DNA of 7,151 nucleotides from Zoogloeaceae bacterium (GTDB taxonomy: Bacteria; Pseudomonadota; Gammaproteobacteria; Burkholderiales; Rhodocyclaceae). The position numbers and the translations under genes are program-made. Of the stretch, positions 1 to 4,561 are shown one piece after another; the stretch's first letter is position 1, and each line of letters opens with the position of its first letter. The notes under the pieces are model-generated. The model made no database searches, had not been told where the DNA came from, and was given only the letters and a program-made list of their open reading frames with translations. The DNA lies in NCBI GenBank assembly GCA_015657735.1, contig SSSX01000155.1, positions 1-7,151 of the forward strand, written 5' to 3'.

Positions 1-99
1 GTCCACGTTTTCGAAACCTTGCCGCGCAGCCCGGTTGGAAAGGTCCTGAAGACGGCGGTGCGTGACGAGATCGAGAAAGGGCTGGCCGGTGAGCACTGA
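1..99 (+). CDS. AMP-dependent acyl-CoA synthetase/ligase, C-terminal fragment
   Basis: Only the last 32 codons are present; the gene begins upstream of the window. Frame 1 reads to a TGA at 97-99 and contains LPRSPVGKVLKT. This is the C-terminal motif of the ANL superfamily of adenylate-forming enzymes (Pro-Arg-Ser/Thr-x-x-Gly-Lys), whose lysine contacts the acyl-adenylate in the first half reaction. The family activates a carboxylic acid with ATP and joins it to CoA in the cytoplasm. The substrate cannot be deduced from this fragment. The 3' end overlaps the next gene by 11 bases, so the two are probably co-transcribed and translationally coupled. A role in activating an acid of the adjacent aromatic pathway is inference. 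The family call is fairly sure because the motif is clear and followed by the usual short tail. Confidence 0.8.
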   Translation, partial: VHVFETLPRSPVGKVLKTAVRDEIEKGLAGEH

Positions 100-859
100 C
101 AACCACAGCCGTCGTCCGCAAACCCGGCTCTGCCATTACACGAAGAGCGCGGTTTTCTATGGCGACGACAATCTGGTCGACGATCTGATCGGCATGGCCG
201 GCTTTGTCGATGTTTTCCTGAAGCAGCTGCTGGGGCGTCGGCCGGGCCAGGAAGAGCGCAGGCTCATCGATGCCGTACTGGTGATCCTGATGGAACACGG
301 CATGACGCCGAGCGCCATCGCGACGCGGATGGTCTATTCCAGTTCGCCCGAGAACCTGCAGGCCGGCGTCGCCGCCGGTCTGCTGGCGGTGGCCAGCCGT
401 TTCGTCGGAACGATGGAGCCCGCCGCGCTGATCCTCGAGCGGATCGTCGCCGAAGGCGGCGATGCCGCCCGCCACATCGCCCGCGAGTTTCGCGAGCGCC
501 GCGAGCCGTTGCCGGGATTCGGCCACCACCTGCATAGCCCGGACGATCCGCGCGCCATCGCCCTGCTCGCACTGGCGCGTGAGCTGGGCACCCACCGTGC
601 CCACTGCCAGGCGCTGGAAAAACTCGGCGAAGCCATCGACGAAACCGCCGGCCGGCATATCGCGATCAACGCCACCGGGGCCATTGCGGCCGTGCTGGGC
701 GATATCGGAATTCCCGGCGTGCTGATGCGCGGATTCGCCGTGCTGGCGCGTTGTGCCGGCTTGATCACCCATATCGCCGAGGAGCAGCGCGATCCGTCCG
801 GTCGCTTCATCTGGAGTCTGCTGGATGAAACGATGACCCATCGCGCCGACAGCAACTGA
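89..859 (+). CDS. citrate synthase-fold protein, citryl-CoA lyase-like, with altered catalytic residues
   Basis: A 256-residue protein with the small-domain-rich core of the citrate synthase / citryl-CoA lyase superfamily, which makes or breaks a C-C bond next to a CoA thioester. Motifs in order: MEHGMTPSAIATR (69-81, His70 matching the substrate-binding His of the D-H-x-x-N region), AAGLLAVASRF (95-105), and GFGHHLHSPDDPRA (143-156, His146 matching the G-F-G-H-R-x-Y-x-x-D-P-R-A motif). The first catalytic His of citrate synthase is replaced by Phe105, as I recall for the lyase domain of ATP-citrate lyase. The catalytic Asp position (Asn-Val-Asp in E. coli GltA) reads Asn-Ala-Thr196. At 256 residues it is much shorter than citrate synthase (about 430) and near free-standing lyase-like members. 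The GTG start at 89 is chosen because AAAGGG at 76-81 lies 7 bases upstream; an in-frame GTG at 62 has no such site. Function is unproven; citrate synthase itself is unlikely. Confidence 0.75.
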   Translation: MSTDNHSRRPQTRLCHYTKSAVFYGDDNLVDDLIGMAGFVDVFLKQLLGRRPGQEERRLIDAVLVILMEHGMTPSAIATRMVYSSSPENLQAGVAAGLLAVASRFVGTMEPAALILERIVAEGGDAARHIAREFRERREPLPGFGHHLHSPDDPRAIALLALARELGTHRAHCQALEKLGEAIDETAGRHIAINATGAIAAVLGDIGIPGVLMRGFAVLARCAGLITHIAEEQRDPSGRFIWSLLDETMTHRADSN

Positions 860-865
860 TTCTTC

Positions 866-922
866 GAGCTTCCGTATATGCGCCATGCCTGCCGGAAGCT
901 CAAACAATTCAATAAGGCAGGC
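866..922 (+). repeat. interlocking inverted repeats upstream of the dioxygenase RBS (possible pseudoknot)
   Basis: The 77-base gap between the lyase-like gene and the dioxygenase holds a perfect 9-bp inverted repeat, GAGCTTCCG (866-874) and CGGAAGCTC (893-901), with an 18-base loop. A second perfect 7-bp repeat, GCCTGCC (887-893) and GGCAGGC (916-922), interlocks with it: its left arm lies in the loop of the first, and its right arm ends one base before the GAGGAG Shine-Dalgarno (924-929). In RNA this order allows either two alternative hairpins or an H-type pseudoknot sharing only base 893. No T-tract follows, so it is not a standard terminator. As DNA, the 9-bp repeat could also be a regulator's operator. 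The repeats are directly visible; any regulatory function is inferred. Confidence 0.5.
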
Positions 923-936
923 TGAGGAGACAAAAA

Positions 937-1896
937 ATGTACGCCATCAATGATCCGATCAAGAACCTCCACCACATTACGCTGAGCGTCGGTTCGGCCC
1001 AGGAAGATTACGATTTCCACACCAAGGTCCTGTCGCTGAAGAGCGTCAAGAAGACGCTGATCTATGACGGCAAGACCCCGTTCTACCACCTCTACTACGG
1101 CAACGACCTGGGCGAGGAGGGGACGCTGATCACCTGCTTCCCGGTCGCCCATTTCGGCCACAAGGGTCGTCGCGGCGCCGGGCAGATCAGCGGCCTGAGC
1201 CTGTCGGTGCCGGTTTCCGCAATCGGCTTCTGGACCAGGCGTCTCGCCGATCATGGTTTTGCGATCAAGCGCAGCGAGCGTTTCGGCGAGCCGGTCATCG
1301 AGTTTGCCCATCCGTGCGGCATCGAGTACGAACTGATCGGCGTTGCGGACGACAGCCGCAAGCCGTATGGCGGCGGTGAGGTGCCGGCCGAATACGCGAT
1401 TCGCGGCATGCACACGATCAGCGTCAAGGTCCGCGAAATGGAGTTGTCGCAGGAGTTCATGCAGGAAGCGTGGCCGGCGCGCCAAACCGGCACCGACGGC
1501 AAATTCACCCGCTTCGGTTTCGGCAACGGCGGTTCGGGCAAGTTCGTCGATTACGTGCTCGAACCCGACATGCCGATGGGCGACTGGCGCTACGGCTCGG
1601 GGACGGTGCATCACTGCGCGTTCCAGGTGGACGACGCCTTCGTGCAGAAGAACGTCAAGCGCAATCTCGAAGGCCTGGGCTACACCGACACCTCGGAGCC
1701 GAAGGATCGCGGCTATTTCGATTCGATCTATGTGCGGACGCCCAGCGGGGCGCTGTTCGAAGCCGCCGTTTCGAAGGAAAAGGGATTTCTGGTGGATGAA
1801 CCCTACGAAACCATGGGCAAGGAAGTCATGGTTGCGCCGCAATTCCGCAGCCAGCGCGAGCAGATCCTGAGTTCGCTGGAATCGCTCAAGTTCTGA
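937..1896 (+). CDS. PcpA/LinE-type hydroquinone ring-cleaving dioxygenase (VOC superfamily)
   Basis: A 319-residue non-haem Fe(II) extradiol-type dioxygenase that cleaves para-diols (hydroquinones) next to a hydroxyl. The length and the stretches LHHITL (11-16), LIYDGKTPFYHLYYGNDLG (41-59), HHCAF (225-229), DRGYFDSIYVRTPSG (257-271) and FEAA (274-277) match 2,6-dichlorohydroquinone 1,2-dioxygenase PcpA closely. By alignment with PcpA, the metal ligands are His13, His226 and Glu275, and the second-shell residues His12, Thr15, His225, Arg258 and Tyr265 are also kept, so it should be active. Two VOC modules are visible, roughly 8-135 and 155-280. The ATG at 937 has GAGGAG at 924-929, 7 bases away. 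A structured gap lies on each side. Relatives include LinE and the Bacillus MhqO/MhqA proteins. The family is sure; the ring substituent accepted (chloro, hydroxy, alkyl or other) cannot be read from sequence. Confidence 0.92.
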   Translation: MYAINDPIKNLHHITLSVGSAQEDYDFHTKVLSLKSVKKTLIYDGKTPFYHLYYGNDLGEEGTLITCFPVAHFGHKGRRGAGQISGLSLSVPVSAIGFWTRRLADHGFAIKRSERFGEPVIEFAHPCGIEYELIGVADDSRKPYGGGEVPAEYAIRGMHTISVKVREMELSQEFMQEAWPARQTGTDGKFTRFGFGNGGSGKFVDYVLEPDMPMGDWRYGSGTVHHCAFQVDDAFVQKNVKRNLEGLGYTDTSEPKDRGYFDSIYVRTPSGALFEAAVSKEKGFLVDEPYETMGKEVMVAPQFRSQREQILSSLESLKF

Positions 1897-1904
1897 TCGA
1901 CCGC

Positions 1905-1941
1905 GCGGGGCATGGCCGGAATCGGATGTGCCGTGCTCCGC
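1905..1941 (+). repeat. strong intercistronic RNA hairpin
   Basis: In the 70-base gap after the dioxygenase stop, GCGGGGCATGGC (1905-1916) can pair with GCCGTGCTCCGC (1930-1941) over 12 consecutive base pairs, of which two are G-U, around a 13-base loop. No run of T follows, and the next gene's AAGGA (1952-1956) starts 10 bases later, so rho-independent termination is not expected. Such hairpins between genes often block 3' exonucleases or set where an operon transcript is processed. The two G-U pairs mean it is much better as RNA than as a DNA palindrome. The pairing is seen; the role is inferred. Confidence 0.5.
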
Positions 1942-1966
1942 AAACGCTATCAAGGATGAAATCCCG

Positions 1967-2629
1967 ATGACGGACATTGAAGCCAATCCGCACCTCGAGA
2001 AACCGCCGCAGCGCTTCGGCACGCCGCTGAACGATGCCGCGTCGGCCGTCATTCTGGTGCATGGCCGCGGTCAGACGCCGGAAATCATGTTCGATCTGGT
2101 CGTCGGACGGTTCCCGGAAAACCGTCTGGCCTGGCTGGCGCCGTCGGCAAAAAACGACTCATGGTATCCCGAGCGTTTCATCGCGCCCTTGCAGGCCAAC
2201 GAACCGTGGCTGGGCCGCGCGCTGGATTGCCTCGCGATGCTTTCGGACGAGCTGGCGAATGCCGGAGTTCCCTACGCATCGCAGATTCTGATGGGCTTCT
2301 CGCAGGGGGCCTGCCTGTGCTGCGAATACGTGTGGCGGAGCGGCCGGCGCTACCGGGCGCTGGTGGCCTTCACCGGCGGACTGATCGGACCGGACGGCAT
2401 GCGGCGCGATTCACCGTCACGGCAACTGGCGGGATTGCCGGTGTTGCTGTCGAGCTGGACGCATGACCCGTGGGTGCCGGTGGAGCGGGTCACGGAAAGT
2501 GCCGAGTGCTTCCGCGCGGCGGGCGCAAACGTGCAGCTGAACCTCGTCGAGGCGGGCCAACACGGCATCCTCGATTCCGAAATTGCCGCGGCCCACGCCC
2601 TTCTGTCCGCTACCGACTACGTCAGGTAA
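1967..2629 (+). CDS. alpha/beta hydrolase, phospholipase/carboxylesterase (MhqD-like) family
   Basis: A 220-residue serine hydrolase without signal peptide or membrane segment, so cytoplasmic. The fold's landmarks are complete: HGRG (32-35) for the oxyanion region, the nucleophile elbow GFSQG (110-114, Ser112), an acid in HDPWVP (Asp167) and QHG (His199). The length fits the small carboxylesterase/phospholipase family (about 200-230). In Bacillus subtilis a protein of this family, MhqD, belongs to the same regulon as PcpA-like dioxygenases, so its position here between a PcpA-like enzyme and maleylacetate reductase suggests it acts on a ring-cleavage product or a related ester; that is inference. 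The ATG at 1967 is chosen because AAGGA lies at 1952-1956. An in-frame GTG at 1928 falls inside the hairpin and is less likely. The stop is 5 bases before the next ATG, indicating one operon. Confidence 0.85.
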   Translation: MTDIEANPHLEKPPQRFGTPLNDAASAVILVHGRGQTPEIMFDLVVGRFPENRLAWLAPSAKNDSWYPERFIAPLQANEPWLGRALDCLAMLSDELANAGVPYASQILMGFSQGACLCCEYVWRSGRRYRALVAFTGGLIGPDGMRRDSPSRQLAGLPVLLSSWTHDPWVPVERVTESAECFRAAGANVQLNLVEAGQHGILDSEIAAAHALLSATDYVR

Positions 2630-2634
2630 AAACC

Positions 2635-3714
2635 ATGCAACAGTCTTTTGTCCATGAAGCCCGTTCCGGCCGGGTCGTCTTCGGCGCCGGAAGCCGCCGC
2701 CAGCTGCCGGAGGAGCTGGCGGCGAGCGGACTGCGGCGCGTCGTCGTGCTGACCACGCCGGGTCAGCGCGCGCTCGGCGACGACGTGGCCGCGATGCTCG
2801 GCGACCGGTGCGCCGGCGTGTACGACCAGGCGGTCATGCATGTTCCGATCGACACCGCGCGCAAGGCGATCGATGCGCTGCGGACGCTGGGGGCCGACGG
2901 CTGCGTGGCGGTGGGCGGCGGTTCGACGATCGGGCTCGGCAAGGCGATCGCGCTCGAGTCCAGCCTGCCCATCGTGGCCCTGCCGACGACCTATGCCGGC
3001 TCCGAAATGACCCCGCTGTACGGGCTGACCGACGGCGGCATCAAGCGGACCGGGCGCGACTGGAAGGTGATGCCGCGGACCGTCATCTACGATCCGGAAC
3101 TGACGTACGACTTGCCGGTCGGGCTGAGCCTGACCAGCGGCATGAACGCCATCGCCCACGCCGCCGAAGGTCTGTACGCCCCCAACGGCAACCCGATCGT
3201 CAGCCTGATGGCCGAAGAGGGGATTCGCGCGCTGGCCAGCGCTTTGCCGCGGATCAAGGCATCGGCGCACGACGCGGCGGCGCGGAGCGAAGCGCTGTAC
3301 GGCGCGTGGCTGTGCGGTTCGGTGCTCGGCAACGCGCAGATGGGCATCCACCACAAGCTGTGCCATATCCTCGGCGGGAGCTTCAACCTGCCGCATGCCG
3401 AAGTGCACACCGTCATTCTTCCGCATGCGCTGGCTTATAACGCGGCGCACGCCGGCGCGGCGATGTCGCGCGTCGGGCGCGCGCTTGGCCACGCCAACGG
3501 GCCGCGCGGTCTTTACGCGTTCGCGCGGCAACTGGGCGTTCCGATGCGCCTGTCCGAACTGGGCATGCCCGCCGACGGACTCGATCGCGCGGCCGATCTG
3601 GTGGTCGAGTCCCCTTATCCCAATCCGCGGCCAATCGAAAGAGACGCGGTCCGTCAGCTGCTGCAGCATGCGTTCGACGGTACCGCGCCCATTCCGGGGG
3701 AGACGCCATGCTGA
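2635..3714 (+). CDS. maleylacetate reductase
   Basis: A 359-residue iron-containing alcohol dehydrogenase-type protein that reduces maleylacetate to 3-oxoadipate with NAD(P)H, the step that feeds hydroquinone, hydroxyquinol and chloroaromatic pathways into the 3-oxoadipate route. The N-terminal Rossmann-like part carries the nucleotide-binding GGGST (94-98) followed by GLGKAIAL and LPTTYAGSEMTP (116-127). The C-terminal helical domain has GMNAIAHAAEGLYAPNGNP (169-187) and a His-rich stretch HHKLCHILGGSFNLPHAE (239-256), typical of maleylacetate reductases such as LinF, TftE and MacA. The length agrees with the family (about 350-360). The ATG at 2635 sits 5 bases after the previous stop with only a weak AGGT upstream, so translation is probably coupled. 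It overlaps the next gene by 7 bases. The family call is firm; a chemically related enedione in place of maleylacetate remains possible. Confidence 0.93.
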   Translation: MQQSFVHEARSGRVVFGAGSRRQLPEELAASGLRRVVVLTTPGQRALGDDVAAMLGDRCAGVYDQAVMHVPIDTARKAIDALRTLGADGCVAVGGGSTIGLGKAIALESSLPIVALPTTYAGSEMTPLYGLTDGGIKRTGRDWKVMPRTVIYDPELTYDLPVGLSLTSGMNAIAHAAEGLYAPNGNPIVSLMAEEGIRALASALPRIKASAHDAAARSEALYGAWLCGSVLGNAQMGIHHKLCHILGGSFNLPHAEVHTVILPHALAYNAAHAGAAMSRVGRALGHANGPRGLYAFARQLGVPMRLSELGMPADGLDRAADLVVESPYPNPRPIERDAVRQLLQHAFDGTAPIPGETPC

Positions 3715-4415
3715 TCGAGCAGCGCTGCTACACCTTGCGGCTGGGCGCCACCCAGGCTTTCTGGGACGCCCAGCGTATCCGCGGCGAAGACGGCCTGGCG
3801 CCGATACAGCAACGCCTGATTGGGACGTGGTCGGCGGAGAGCGGTGCGACCGACCAGATCGTCAGCCTGTACCGCTACGACGATTTCGCCGACTGGGAAA
3901 CGCGGCTGATGGGGCTCTACGGCAAGCCGGAGTTGCTGCCCTATTTCAAGGCGGTGCGTCCGTTGATCGTTGCGCAGAAAAGCAGTTTCCTGCGTCCGGC
4001 GCCGCTGGACGGGCTGACGCCGTATTGGCGGAAGGACGCGAACTGGCTGCCGGCCGGCGGATTTCCGGTCGGCGCCGGCCCGCAAAGCCGCGATCGCCAT
4101 TTCGAAGAGCTGACCCTGACTTTTTCGGCTGGCGGCGTTCCCGCCTGCTGGAAGGCGCTCGGCGATCACGGACTGAACATCGACGCCACGATGCAGGAAG
4201 GATTGCGCGGGGTGTTCAGTTCGATTGCCGGCGAGTTGAATCAGGTGCTGATCTACCGCGCGTTTCCGGATGCCGCCACCGCGCAGCGCCATCGCCGCGA
4301 ACTGTGCGGCGACGCGGCCTGGCGGGCTTTCGTCGAGGTCATGGCGCCATTGACGGTGAGCAGCACGCTGCGCCAACTGGCCGCTTCGCCGGTCGCCGAC
4401 CTGTCGCCGTCGTGA
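3708..4415 (+). CDS. NIPSNAP-family protein with two ferredoxin-like repeats
   Basis: A 235-residue cytoplasmic protein with no signal peptide. Residues 1-98 match the NIPSNAP pattern: the opening strand with CYTLRLGATQAFW, a central IGTWSAESGATDQIVSLYRYDDFADWETR (38-66), and a closing LRPAPL. A second, more diverged copy runs from about 131 (HFEELTLTF) to 225, with LNQVLIYRAFPDAATAQRHR (177-196) as the equivalent of the first copy's central part. NIPSNAP domains are dimeric alpha-beta barrel-like folds related to small monooxygenases and stress-response barrels; bacterial members often lie in catabolic operons and their reaction is mostly unknown. No catalytic residue can be assigned. ATG 3708 follows GGGGGAG (3696-3702) and overlaps the reductase stop, so it belongs to the same transcript. 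A role in the ring-cleavage pathway, such as isomerase, decarboxylase-like or monooxygenase helper, is speculation. Confidence 0.8.
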   Translation: MLIEQRCYTLRLGATQAFWDAQRIRGEDGLAPIQQRLIGTWSAESGATDQIVSLYRYDDFADWETRLMGLYGKPELLPYFKAVRPLIVAQKSSFLRPAPLDGLTPYWRKDANWLPAGGFPVGAGPQSRDRHFEELTLTFSAGGVPACWKALGDHGLNIDATMQEGLRGVFSSIAGELNQVLIYRAFPDAATAQRHRRELCGDAAWRAFVEVMAPLTVSSTLRQLAASPVADLSPS

Positions 4416-4466
4416 TGGCTGCGACCTATTTCATGGTGATTCTCACCTGACCGTTCAGACCAGAAC

Positions 4467-4525
4467 TTAATTCGCGATTTGCCTTTTTGAATTAATGGCG
4501 CTCAGCCATTAGGGGGAGCTTTTTT
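4467..4525 (+). terminator. possible weak terminator/attenuator with overlapping hairpins
   Basis: The gap after the NIPSNAP gene is AT-rich and contains two perfect 7-bp inverted repeats that compete for the same bases: TTAATTC (4467-4473) with GAATTAA (4489-4495), and TAATGGC (4493-4499) with GCCATTA (4505-4511), which has a 5-base loop. GGGGGAGC and then six T (4520-4525) follow. The T-run is 8 bases past the second stem, farther than in an ideal intrinsic terminator. An alternative weaker stem, GCTC (4500-4503) with GAGC (4516-4519), abuts the T-run directly. This is the likeliest place for the catabolic transcript to end or be attenuated before the outer-membrane gene pair. I see no convincing -35/-10 pair here. 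Confidence 0.4.
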
Positions 4526-4551
4526 CCAAAAAATCTGTAGTTGTCTTCAAT

Positions 4552-4558
4552 GGAGGAG
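4552..4558 (+). promoter_or_regulatory. strong Shine-Dalgarno that fixes the start of the DUF1302 gene
   Basis: GGAGGAG ends 3 bases before ATG 4562. It overlaps the other in-frame candidate ATG at 4550 and lies downstream of an in-frame TTG at 4541, so neither of those can use it. The downstream ATG is therefore the start, which also gives a clean signal peptide of MRKKR type. Confidence 0.75.
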
Positions 4559-4561
4559 TCG

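Noticed and set aside
62..88. Upstream GTG start for the lyase-like gene
   Set aside because: There is no ribosome binding site for it, it would lengthen the overlap with the ligase gene, and the added residues (TRSRKGWP) match nothing in the family.
875..880. TATATG as a -10 promoter element before the dioxygenase
   Set aside because: Four of six bases match, but no -35-like hexamer lies about 17 bases upstream (852-857 is GCAACT).
334..2052. Long open frame of 572 codons on the - strand
   Set aside because: It lies antisense to the lyase-like and dioxygenase genes, both of which have clear family motifs. Its translation is rich in Arg/Ala/His with no recognisable domain, as expected for the complement of GC-rich coding DNA.
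2470..2634. N-terminal extension of maleylacetate reductase by 55 residues
   Set aside because: It would lie wholly inside the hydrolase gene, encodes Arg/Gly-rich sequence, and exceeds the family length; the ATG at 2635 fits the usual start.
2617..3669. 350-codon open frame on the - strand
   Set aside because: It mirrors the maleylacetate reductase gene and shows low-complexity Arg/His/Gln-rich sequence with no motif or suitable ribosome binding site context.
4435..4447. Small palindrome GGTGA-TTC-TCACC after the NIPSNAP stop
   Set aside because: Only 5 bp with a 3-base loop and no T-run; this size is expected by chance.
3395..4450. 351-codon + strand frame overlapping the reductase and NIPSNAP genes
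   Set aside because: It is out of frame with both real genes and gives an Arg/Ala-rich product without domains.
4466..4550. Sigma-70 promoter in the AT-rich gap before the DUF1302 gene
   Set aside because: The best pairs (for example TTAATT at 4467 with ATTAAT at 4491, or TTGAAT at 4487 with TAGGGG at 4510) match the consensus poorly. A promoter may exist, but I cannot place it.
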